Below, piece after piece: positions 1-5,334 of a stretch of 5,334 bases of DNA. The notes under the pieces were generated by a model, which was not told the origin of the DNA, did not search any database, and was given only the letters and a program-made list of their open reading frames with translations. The position numbers and the translations under genes were made by a program. The stretch covers positions 1 to 5,334 of the forward strand of contig JADGHD010000379.1 of assembly GCA_019689615.1 (NCBI GenBank), given 5' to 3'. Source of the stretch: Frankia sp. (GTDB lineage Bacteria; Actinomycetota; Actinomycetes; Frankiales; Frankiaceae). Numbering within the stretch: position 1 is the stretch's first letter; every line of letters begins with the position of its first letter.

Positions 1-706
1 CGCCGACGCCGGGGACGCCCCCGCCCTCCTCGGCGGCGCCGGCGTCGGCCACCGGGACGGCGCCAGCGCCGGTGTCGGCCACCGTGGCGGTGCCAGCGCC
101 GTTGACGTAGGTGCCGCCGTTGCCGTTCTGCTGGCGTGGGTCGGCGGCGAGCGCCTCGTCGATGAAGGTGTCCTCGCCGACGACGTGGTCGCAGGCGGCC
201 CGGAAGGCGCGGGCGGACGGCCCGCTGGTGATGATGACCGTGCGGCGGTCGTGGGCCCGCAGCCGCAGCATCACCGGGGTGTAGTCGGCGTCCGCCGACA
301 GCAGGATCACCTCGTCGAACCGGGTCGGGTGGAGGAGGATGTCCAGGACGTCGATCACCATGTGGATGTCGGCCGAGTTCTTGCCGGCCGCCGTCAGCGG
401 CGGGCAGTCGACGACGTGGAAGCCCGCCCTGGTGAAGTGCGCCCGGTAGCGCGATGAGCTGACCGGGTTCAGGTAGCAGTAGCGGATCAGCAGGTCACGG
501 CGGACGTTGCCGGTGCCGAGCGCCGGGTAGGTCAGCCGCTCCAGCCAGCCGAGCCAGCCCTGCGGGTAGACCGCGAACCGGTTCGCGGCTGCCGGGTCAA
601 GGCGCTGCAGGCCCAGGTGGATGTTCTCGAAGTCGACGAACAACGCGCTGCGGACGCGTAAGGCGCCCGGATCGTCACCGCCCGCGGCCGGGTTCATGGT
701 CGACAT
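1..706 (-). CDS. NYN-domain (PIN-like, LabA/DUF88 type) putative ribonuclease, C-terminus cut off by the window
   Basis: Reading leftward from the ATG at 706-704 gives 235 residues with no stop before the window edge, so the gene is partial at its 3' end. NYN domains are PIN-like metal-dependent nuclease folds; family members are thought to cleave RNA. Visible motifs are a first acidic strand FVDFENI (Asp25), a central helix KNSADIHMVIDVLD with Asp113 and Asp119, and a strand VILLSADADYTPVM with Asp139 and Asp141. These match the acidic metal-binding cluster of the family. The fold seems to end near residue 178. A Gly/Ala-rich, probably disordered tail follows, containing a 10-residue tandem repeat (residues 203-222). 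Some relatives carry a LOTUS/OST-HTH RNA-binding domain after such a linker, which cannot be checked here. An in-frame TGA at 718-716 limits the start to ATG 706 or ATG 697; neither has a strong Shine-Dalgarno site, so a leaderless mRNA is possible. The gene is divergent from the kinase. Family call is firm; substrate is unknown. Confidence 0.85.
   Translation of the reverse strand, partial: MSTMNPAAGGDDPGALRVRSALFVDFENIHLGLQRLDPAAANRFAVYPQGWLGWLERLTYPALGTGNVRRDLLIRYCYLNPVSSSRYRAHFTRAGFHVVDCPPLTAAGKNSADIHMVIDVLDILLHPTRFDEVILLSADADYTPVMLRLRAHDRRTVIITSGPSARAFRAACDHVVGEDTFIDEALAADPRQQNGNGGTYVNGAGTATVADTGAGAVPVADAGAAEEGGGVPGVG
41..100 (-). repeat. 30-bp imperfect tandem repeat, two copies, inside the NYN gene tail
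   Basis: Bases 41-70 and 71-100 are adjacent copies of a 30-bp unit differing at 4 positions. The unit is a multiple of three and in frame with the NYN gene, giving two 10-residue copies (GAGTATVADT then GAGAVPVADA, residues 203-212 and 213-222). This is a small in-frame duplication in the low-complexity linker after the nuclease fold. It may continue as degenerate copies beyond the left edge. Confidence 0.8.
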
Positions 707-1002
707 GGTGCCGGATCATCACCCGTTGACCAAGACCCCACCGCCGGCGCCCCGCCGGCCGCGCTGGCCCGGCTGGCACGCCAGCGGGACCGCCCGGCCG
801 CGCCCTGCCGCCACCTCGCGGCCCACCGCCGCTGGTCAGCCGGCCGGCCCGGGTGCCTGCCCGCCGTTGTCGGCGAACCGACATCACCCCGCGACGAGCC
901 CGACGCCGCAGCCACTACCGTTGCGGTTGTCGTCCGATCGCCGGCGGGACCGCCGAGCCGCTGGCGGTAGGGTGACGCCGAACCAGGCGAGGACGGGCGG
1001 AA

Positions 1003-1029
1003 GGGAACGGAGCGCCACGCTGGGCCGTT
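1003..1029 (+). promoter_or_regulatory. Candidate ECF sigma-factor promoter upstream of the kinase gene
   Basis: GGGAAC at 1003-1008 is followed after 17 bp by CGTT at 1026-1029. This matches the general form of promoters used by actinobacterial ECF sigma factors (GGAAC/GGGAAY, 16-18 bp, CGTT), which often answer envelope or oxidative stress. It points toward the kinase gene and would give a leader of roughly 130 nt. The motif is short and chance matches occur, so this is a suggestion only. A TAGGGT at 968-973 resembles a housekeeping -10 but has no convincing -35. Confidence 0.25.
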
Positions 1030-1031
1030 GA

Positions 1032-1049
1032 CGCCCCCGACAGGGGGCG
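1032..1049. promoter_or_regulatory. Hairpin in the kinase leader: 7-bp stem, 4-nt loop
   Basis: CGCCCCC at 1032-1038 pairs perfectly with GGGGGCG at 1043-1049 around a GACA loop. It lies just after the candidate CGTT box, at or near a possible transcript start. It could be an operator, an mRNA 5' stabilising stem, or chance at this base composition. Confidence 0.3.
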
Positions 1050-1091
1050 ACGGGTCGGGCCCGGTGGCACGGTGCCGCCGGCGGCGACGCG

Positions 1092-1103
1092 GCAGGCGCC
1101 TGC
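1092..1103. promoter_or_regulatory. 12-bp perfect palindrome, possible operator
   Basis: GCAGGCGCCTGC is a perfect self-complementary 12-mer, 62 bp upstream of the kinase start codon. Nearby lie CGGGCCCG (1056-1063) and GGCAC-G-GTGCC (1066-1076). A dimeric regulator could bind here, but GC-rich palindromes are common in such genomes. Confidence 0.2.
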
Positions 1104-1153
1104 TGGTCCTGGTACGGGACGATCGGGCGGTTCGGCGGCAGGCAGACAGCATC

Positions 1154-1158
1154 GGGAG
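1154..1158 (+). promoter_or_regulatory. Shine-Dalgarno site that fixes the kinase start
   Basis: GGGAG ends 7 nt before the GTG at 1166-1168, an ideal spacing. Kinase homology begins about 10 residues after this GTG. The longer reading from TTG 1028 adds only an Arg-rich stretch without a comparable ribosome site. Confidence 0.75.
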
Positions 1159-1165
1159 CGTCGAC

Positions 1166-3679
1166 GTGCGGGAGATCGCGCTGCCGGTGCAGCTCGGTCC
1201 GGCGACACTGCTCGCCCGCATCGGTGGCGGCGGGATGGGGGTCGTCTACTACGGGGTGCTGGCCCCGGCCAACACCCCGGTCGCCGTCAAGGTGATCCGG
1301 GGCGAGCTCGCCGACGCCCCCGAGTTCCGCGCCCGCTTCCGGCGCGAGATCATTCTCATGCGACGGGTGCACGGCCTGTGCACCGCCAAGGTCTACGCGG
1401 CCGACCCGGACTGGTACCCGCCCTACCTGGCCACCGAGTTCCTCGCCGGCCCGACGCTGGCCGACTGGGTGCTGCACGCGGGCCCGGTCACCGGCCCGTC
1501 GCTGCGCACGCTCGCGGTCGCCCTCGCCGAGGCGCTGGTCGCCATCCACCGGGCCGGCGTCGTCCACCGCGACTTCAAGCCGGGCAACGTGCTGCTGACC
1601 AGGGCCGGCCCGAAGGTCGTCGACTTCGGGATCGCGCACGCCACCGACGTCACCGCGCTCACCCGGGTGGGCACGCCCGTCGGCACGCCCGGCTACATGA
1701 GCCCGGAGCAGCTTGACGGCCTGGCGGTCGTGGGGCCGGCGGCGGACGTGTTCGCCTGGGGCTGCACGGTCATGTACGCCGCGACCGGGCGGACGCCGTT
1801 CGGCGGCGGGCCGACCGACGCGGTGCTGTTCCGGGTCCGCTACGACCCGCCGAATCTCACCGGTGTGCCGGACGACCTCGCCGGCCTGGTCGCGCGGACG
1901 CTGCGCAAGGACCCGGCGGACCGGCCGGACGCGGTCGAGCTGCTGCGCGCCGCGCTGCGGATCGCGCTCGGCGACGGTGCCAACGGCACGGCCGAGCCTG
2001 CCCCCGGGAACGGCGCGAACGCCGGCGGGCTCGCGCCCGCTGGCCGGTTCGAGACCGACGCGGAGCTCGCCCACGGGGTGACCCGGGTGCTGGCCGAGCA
2101 GTGGCCCATCCGGGACCACCTCCCCTACGGGCCCGACGGCGCGCCCGGCGGGCGAAGCGGCGCGCCAGCGCCACCACCACCGGCCGGGGCGCCCGTCCCG
2201 CCCGGCGCCCCCGCGCCTGGCGCCCCGCAGCCGCCGGCCGGCCACGGCCAGCCAGCCCAGCCGCAGGGCCCGCCATCCGGCCCGATGCCACTGCCGCAGC
2301 GCGCCCCGATGGGCGGCCAGCCGGCGCCCGTCGCCGCACCGGCGCACGCCGGGCCGTGGCCGGGTGGCTGGCCGGCCGCGCCGCGGTTCGGCGGATACCC
2401 GCCGCCGGCCATCCGTCCCCCGGCCGGCCCGGTCCCGGTCTACGGCCGGCCAGCCGGGCCGATGCCCTCGCTGGCGGGCGCGCCGCCAGCCCCACCCGTG
2501 CCACCGCCGCAGGCACCGTCGGCACCAGCACCCCGGCCGCCGGCCGCCGCCGCGCCACCGCCCGCGCCCGCGCCCGCGCCGCCAGCCGGCGCGAACCCGT
2601 CGCCGCCCGCGGGCCCGGCCCAGCACGCCCAGCACGCCCCGGGCGTCGTCGCTCCGCAGCCGACGCCGGGCCAGGCCAGCGGCGCCCCCGCGGTGGCCGG
2701 CGGCCAGGCACCCGGCCACCCGGCGCCCAGCGGTGGCGGTGCGGACCCGCGCCACCGGGTCCGCGTGCCGCTGCCACCCCGCCGCGTCCCGTTCGCGCTC
2801 CCGCGCCAGCGCAGGGGCCCGGTGATCCTGCTGGTCGCGCTGGTCGCCATCGTGCTCGTGGTGGCCATCGTCCTGGCGTTCCTGCTGGTCCGGGAGGCGC
2901 TGTCCGGCGACGGCCAGCAGAGCGGCGCCGGCCAGCCGGCCGGGACCGCGGCGGCCACGCCGGGCGAGGCCGCGCCGGCTCCCGACACCCCGCAGGAGCC
3001 GCCGCCTGGCGGCCTGGCCACGCAGGGCCCGATGAACGAGGAGGGCAACACGGAGGGGCCGGGCGCGGGCGCGGCCACCGGCCTGACCACGTTCGCCGGG
3101 CCGTGCGAGTACCGGTCGGTGCCAAGCGGGCGCGAGCCGCGGGTCGCCCTGCCGCCGCCGGCCGCCGAGGTCCCCGACACCCCCACCCGGATGATCATCG
3201 AGTTGGACTCCGGGCCGGTCACGGTGGCGCTCGACACCGAGGACGCGCCGTGCGCCGTCTACGCGCTGCGCCATCTGGCCCGCCAGGGCTACTACGACGG
3301 AAGCGTCTGCCACCGGCAGACGGTGGGCGCTGTGGTCGGCTACTCGATCCTGCAGTGCGGCGACCCGACCGGGACCGGGAGCGGGACGCCCGGCTTCGAG
3401 TACGACGCGGAGAACACCGAGGGCGTCGACTACCGCCGCGGCGTGGTCGCGCTGGTGAACAACGGCCCGGGCGGCAACGGCGCCCAGTTCTTCATCAGCT
3501 ACGCCGATCCCGACCAGGACGGGGCGAGTCTGCTGGCCGGCCGCTACACGGTGATCGGCCACGTCGTCGGCGGCATGGAGGTGCTCGACCGGATCACCCG
3601 GGAGGGCGTGGTCGGCGGGAAGGCCGACGGCATCCCGGCCGCCCACCCGCGCATCCTCACGGTCACGATCGACCCGTAG
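1166..3679 (+). CDS. Transmembrane Ser/Thr protein kinase fused to an extracytoplasmic cyclophilin (peptidyl-prolyl isomerase) domain
   Basis: Predicted 837 residues from GTG 1166. Residues about 11-266 are a complete Hanks-type kinase: Gly-rich loop IGGGGMGVVY (19-28), ATP-anchoring Lys42 in VAVKVI, helix-C Glu61, catalytic loop HRDFKPGN with Asp136, metal-binding DFG (153-155), an activation loop with Thr163, Thr166, Thr170 and Thr174 as candidate autophosphorylation sites, SPE (179-181), and the DPADRP motif. Then come a short conserved-looking segment ending AHGVTRVLAEQW, a Pro/Ala/Gly-rich linker (about 325-530), basic residues, and one hydrophobic helix (about 553-575). The C-terminal part (about 645-837) should lie outside the membrane. 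It is a cyclophilin with Arg717 (CHRQ), QCGDPTGTG, NGAQFFI (Gln774, Phe775, Phe776), and four cysteines (647, 696, 715, 731). From memory, the CHR...LQCGDP pattern resembles exported PpiB-type cyclophilins of actinobacteria. The position of the cyclosporin-contacting Trp is Leu789. Kinase activity is very likely; isomerase activity is plausible. The gene stands alone, convergent with the helicase. Confidence 0.93.
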   Translation: MREIALPVQLGPATLLARIGGGGMGVVYYGVLAPANTPVAVKVIRGELADAPEFRARFRREIILMRRVHGLCTAKVYAADPDWYPPYLATEFLAGPTLADWVLHAGPVTGPSLRTLAVALAEALVAIHRAGVVHRDFKPGNVLLTRAGPKVVDFGIAHATDVTALTRVGTPVGTPGYMSPEQLDGLAVVGPAADVFAWGCTVMYAATGRTPFGGGPTDAVLFRVRYDPPNLTGVPDDLAGLVARTLRKDPADRPDAVELLRAALRIALGDGANGTAEPAPGNGANAGGLAPAGRFETDAELAHGVTRVLAEQWPIRDHLPYGPDGAPGGRSGAPAPPPPAGAPVPPGAPAPGAPQPPAGHGQPAQPQGPPSGPMPLPQRAPMGGQPAPVAAPAHAGPWPGGWPAAPRFGGYPPPAIRPPAGPVPVYGRPAGPMPSLAGAPPAPPVPPPQAPSAPAPRPPAAAAPPPAPAPAPPAGANPSPPAGPAQHAQHAPGVVAPQPTPGQASGAPAVAGGQAPGHPAPSGGGADPRHRVRVPLPPRRVPFALPRQRRGPVILLVALVAIVLVVAIVLAFLLVREALSGDGQQSGAGQPAGTAAATPGEAAPAPDTPQEPPPGGLATQGPMNEEGNTEGPGAGAATGLTTFAGPCEYRSVPSGREPRVALPPPAAEVPDTPTRMIIELDSGPVTVALDTEDAPCAVYALRHLARQGYYDGSVCHRQTVGAVVGYSILQCGDPTGTGSGTPGFEYDAENTEGVDYRRGVVALVNNGPGGNGAQFFISYADPDQDGASLLAGRYTVIGHVVGGMEVLDRITREGVVGGKADGIPAAHPRILTVTIDP
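2128..2760 (+). repeat. Pro/Ala/Gly-rich low-complexity segment coding the kinase juxtamembrane linker
   Basis: About 200 codons are dominated by Pro, Ala and Gly, with runs such as APAPPPPAGAPVPPG and APPPAPAPAPPAGAN. No exact repeat unit is seen; it is compositional. It joins the kinase to the membrane helix on the cytoplasmic side and is likely extended and disordered. Such linkers are common in actinobacterial receptor kinases and vary in length between relatives. Confidence 0.75.
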
Positions 3680-3697
3680 CGACGGTCGCCCGGCAGG

Positions 3698-3720
3698 CGG
3701 CGGCCGGCGCCGGGCCGCCG
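3698..3720. terminator. Hairpin between convergent genes, likely bidirectional terminator
   Basis: CGGCGGCC at 3698-3705 pairs perfectly with GGCCGCCG at 3713-3720 around a 7-nt loop. It fills much of the 42-bp gap between the kinase stop (TAG, 3677-3679) and the helicase stop (TGA, 3724-3722), where a shared terminator is expected. There is no T tract on either side, which is usual for high-GC actinobacteria but lowers certainty. Confidence 0.5.
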
Positions 3721-3721
3721 G

Positions 3722-5128
3722 TCAGGCCCGCACGGCGTGGTCGGCCAGGTGGGCGAGCACGGTCTGGTTGGCGGCCCAGCCGTCGGGGAAGCGCACCGGC
3801 TCGTGCAGGTGGACCGGCTCGCTGGACGGGTGCACGTCGAGCAGCTCGCGGATCCCGGCGCGGGCGACGACGACGCAGGCCTGGCGGTGCCGGGAGGCGA
3901 GCACGCACAGCCGGCCGGCTTCCAGGTGGAACGCCGTCGCGTCCCGCCGCCCGGACAGCGGGTGCAGGAACACGGTCACGTCGTACTCCCGGCCCTGCAG
4001 CCGGTTGGCCGTGTCGACGACGATGCCGGGCAGGTCCTCGCCGAGCGCCGACCGGATCGCGGCGACCTGGTCGCGGTGCGCCGCCCCGACCGCGACCCGC
4101 TGCGGGGTCACCGGGTGCCGCTCGCCACGGTCGTGCGAGATCGCCAGCGCGCCCCGGCTGACCAGCCGGCGGGCGATCTCGGCGACCGCGCGCACGGCCT
4201 CGGCGTCGGTGCGCGGGGTGTGCCGAGCCGGCAGCTCCAGCAGGCCCCATCCGCTGCCCGCGGCCACGTCGAGCACCCGGTCGACCGCGTCGCCGCCGCC
4301 CGCCGGGCGCGGGCCGGTGAGCACGAGCTCGCGCTCGCCGGGGCCGCTGCCGGTGCGCAGGCCCGTGAACGGGTAGAACGCGTCGGCGACGAGGCGTTCG
4401 GCGCTGTGTGGCAGCCGCCAGGACACCGGCAGGGTGTGCACGGGCAGGTCCGGGTTGCTGCGCAGCAGCACCGCCACCGCGCTCTGCATCGGGTCCCAGG
4501 CCAGCCCCCGCCAGCGGTCGCTGTCCACGGTCGAGAACGGGTCCAGCTGCCCGGGGTCGCCGACGAACAGCGCCCGCTCGAACAGCGCCGCGATCGCCAG
4601 CAGCGCGTCGGAGCGCATCTGGTAGGCCTCGTCGATGATCGCCCACCGCCAGGCACGGTCCCGCACGTAGGCCCACTTCGCCGCCGTCGCGATCGTGATG
4701 TCCGGATCCCCGAGGGTGCGCGGGTCGTTGCCGACGAGCACGTTCGGCAACTGGTCGAACTGGGCCGGTGGCTGGTAGCCGGCCCGGCCGAGCCGGCCGA
4801 TCCGCAGGTCCGGGGCCTGGTCGGCCAGCCGGCGGGCGAGGTTGACCACCAGGTCGTCGACCTGCTCGTTGGTCTGCGCGACGATCACCAGCTGGTCGCC
4901 GGCCAGCGCCAGCTCGGTGGCCGCGCGCACGACCAGCGTGGACTTGCCGGCGCCCGGCGGGGAGTCGACGACGACGCCCGGGTGCCGCCCGAAGCGCAGG
5001 TCGGCCAGGATCTCCTCGGTCACCCGGGCCGCGGCCACGGCCGGCGGCTCGGCGGGCGGCCCGGCCGGCGGCGCGGCTGGCCGGGCCGGTGGCGCGGTGA
5101 GCTCCTCCGGTCGGGCGAGGCTCGTCAT
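3722..5128 (-). CDS. Superfamily 1 (Upf1/DNA2-like) helicase-type ATPase
   Basis: Predicted 468 residues from ATG 5128-5126, preceded by AGGGAGG with 7-nt spacing. A Pro/Ala-rich N-terminus (11-34) leads into two RecA-like halves. Visible motifs are Walker A SPPGAGKST (56-64, Lys62), motif Ia AQTNEQVDDL (84-93), Walker B IIDEA (Asp166, Glu167), motif III GDPGQL (190-195), a VSWRLP segment (Arg238) corresponding to the SYR motif of these enzymes, motif V DTANRLQGRE (372-381), and a motif VI-like LCVLASRHRQ (407-416). This order fits the AAA_11/AAA_12 helicases that use ATP to move on or unwind DNA or RNA. It is short for the family, lacks an obvious Q motif before Walker A, and shows no large insertions or extra nuclease domain, so it may be a minimal translocase needing a partner. 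The substrate cannot be told from sequence. The start overlaps the upstream frame, and the gene is convergent with the kinase. Confidence 0.85.
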   Translation of the reverse strand: MTSLARPEELTAPPARPAAPPAGPPAEPPAVAAARVTEEILADLRFGRHPGVVVDSPPGAGKSTLVVRAATELALAGDQLVIVAQTNEQVDDLVVNLARRLADQAPDLRIGRLGRAGYQPPAQFDQLPNVLVGNDPRTLGDPDITIATAAKWAYVRDRAWRWAIIDEAYQMRSDALLAIAALFERALFVGDPGQLDPFSTVDSDRWRGLAWDPMQSAVAVLLRSNPDLPVHTLPVSWRLPHSAERLVADAFYPFTGLRTGSGPGERELVLTGPRPAGGGDAVDRVLDVAAGSGWGLLELPARHTPRTDAEAVRAVAEIARRLVSRGALAISHDRGERHPVTPQRVAVGAAHRDQVAAIRSALGEDLPGIVVDTANRLQGREYDVTVFLHPLSGRRDATAFHLEAGRLCVLASRHRQACVVVARAGIRELLDVHPSSEPVHLHEPVRFPDGWAANQTVLAHLADHAVRA

Positions 5129-5334
5129 GCCCACGCCTCCCTGGCATCGTCGTCGGTCGGCAGGTACTCGGCCGGCGGCCCGCCGTGGGTCCACGGGGTC
5201 GCCTCGGGGGCTGGCAGCGAAGCCGCCGGCGCGCCCTCGACCACCAGGCCGCTGTAGCCGAGCGTCTCGCCTGGCTCGGGCACCGACCCGGGCGGTGGCA
5301 CCCTCCCCCGGCCCATCCCACCGTTGACCTGCAG
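5125..5334 (-). CDS. C-terminal end of an unrecognised protein, coupled to the helicase gene
   Basis: A frame open from the right edge (69 codons) ends at TGA 5127-5125. That stop overlaps the helicase ATG by the classic ATGA arrangement, which suggests translational coupling and a shared operon. The visible protein is Pro/Gly/Ala-rich with the acidic end EYLPTDDDAREAWA and matches no family I know. An ATG at 5316 could start a 63-residue protein, but it has GGTGGG directly abutting it with no spacing. I therefore think it more likely that this is the tail of a longer gene starting beyond the window. The partner might work with the helicase, but nothing visible gives its function. Confidence 0.55.
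   Translation of the reverse strand: MQVNGGMGRGRVPPPGSVPEPGETLGYSGLVVEGAPAASLPAPEATPWTHGGPPAEYLPTDDDAREAWA
5136..5142 (-). promoter_or_regulatory. Shine-Dalgarno site that fixes the helicase start
   Basis: On the minus strand AGGGAGG (5142-5136) ends 7 nt before ATG 5128. This favours that start over an in-frame ATG 66 bases upstream at 5194, which has no comparable site and adds an Arg-rich stretch. The site lies inside the end of the upstream frame. Confidence 0.75.

Larger units (their letters stand above)
707..1165. other. Divergent intergenic region of about 460 bp, no supported gene
   Basis: This stretch separates the leftward NYN gene from the rightward kinase gene and must hold both promoters. 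Reading frames across it are low-complexity Arg/Pro/Ser/Ala text with no recognisable domain and no start codon with a good ribosome site. One plus-strand frame is open from about 662 to the TAG at 968-970, but contains no ATG, GTG or TTG. The part nearest the kinase (1003-1103) holds a candidate ECF-type promoter, a hairpin and several GC-rich palindromes. The kinase reading frame stays open back to a TTG at 1028, but the extra 46 codons encode an Arg-rich, non-homologous stretch best read as 5' leader. Confidence 0.6.

Noticed and set aside
662..970. A stop-free plus-strand frame ending at TAG 968-970 with fairly protein-like Ala/Val/Arg text
   Set aside because: It contains no ATG, GTG or TTG codon, its left part lies opposite the NYN gene, and it resembles no family. 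Treated as chance openness.
621..1031. A 136-codon plus-strand frame across the divergent intergenic region
   Set aside because: It starts inside the NYN gene on the opposite strand, is Pro/Arg/Thr low-complexity, and has no supported ribosome site or domain.
1028..1165. N-terminal extension of the kinase from the TTG at 1028
   Set aside because: It adds 46 Arg-rich residues before the kinase fold with no good ribosome site. The GTG at 1166 has GGGAG at ideal spacing and starts just before the homology.
884..3646. A 920-codon open frame on the minus strand, antisense to the kinase gene
   Set aside because: It is Arg/Gly/Ala-rich text with no domain, and it lies opposite a gene with full kinase, membrane and cyclophilin motifs. 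Such long antisense frames arise from extreme GC bias at third codon positions.
2101..4161. A 686-codon plus-strand frame overlapping the kinase end and the helicase gene
   Set aside because: Pro/Arg/Ala low-complexity translation with no motif. It overlaps two well-supported genes out of frame and crosses the convergent terminator.
3737..5257. A 506-codon plus-strand frame opposite the helicase gene
   Set aside because: A mirror of the helicase codons, rich in Val, Arg, Gly and Asp, with no recognisable domain. The minus strand carries the helicase motifs.
5329..5334. A PstI-type CTGCAG exactly at the right edge, suggesting a cloned restriction fragment
   Set aside because: The same site occurs inside the window near 604 and 3350, and the left edge is not a matching end, so it is coincidence.

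Overview
The window is very GC-rich DNA, by eye well over 70% G+C. Codons end almost always in G or C, and GTG and ATG starts follow GGGAG/GGAGG Shine-Dalgarno sites. Together with a Hanks-type Ser/Thr kinase carrying a long Pro/Ala-rich juxtamembrane linker, and an exported cyclophilin resembling the actinobacterial PpiB type, this points to a high-GC actinobacterium. A Frankia-like or related filamentous genus is a reasonable guess, but it is inference only; no marker gene is present. It looks like ordinary chromosome: no insertion sequence, tRNA, rRNA, CRISPR array or integrase was found.

Layout. (1) 1-706, minus strand: the N-terminal 235 residues of an NYN-domain (PIN-like, LabA/DUF88-type) putative ribonuclease. 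Its C-terminus lies beyond the left edge, and a 30-bp tandem repeat sits in its Gly/Ala-rich tail. (2) 707-1165: an intergenic region of about 460 bp between divergent genes. It holds a candidate ECF-sigma promoter, a small hairpin and a 12-bp palindrome, but no convincing gene. (3) 1166-3679, plus strand: the centrepiece, a predicted 837-residue receptor kinase. It has an intact cytoplasmic Ser/Thr kinase domain, a Pro-rich linker of about 200 residues, one transmembrane helix, and an extracytoplasmic four-cysteine cyclophilin (peptidyl-prolyl isomerase) domain in place of the usual PASTA or other sensor. (4) 3680-3721: a 42-bp convergent gap with a perfect 8-bp-stem hairpin, a likely bidirectional terminator. 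(5) 3722-5128, minus strand: a compact 468-residue superfamily 1 (Upf1/DNA2-like) helicase-type ATPase. (6) 5125-5334, minus strand: an open frame that enters from the right edge and overlaps the helicase start by ATGA, so the two are probably one translationally coupled operon.

The three transcription units (NYN leftward, kinase rightward, helicase operon leftward) show no obvious shared pathway. The kinase-cyclophilin fusion is the most notable item. It suggests a signalling protein whose outer domain binds, folds or senses proline-containing peptides or exported proteins, and passes this across the membrane to the kinase. The NYN protein and the SF1 helicase could both act on nucleic acid, but nothing in the sequence ties them together functionally.
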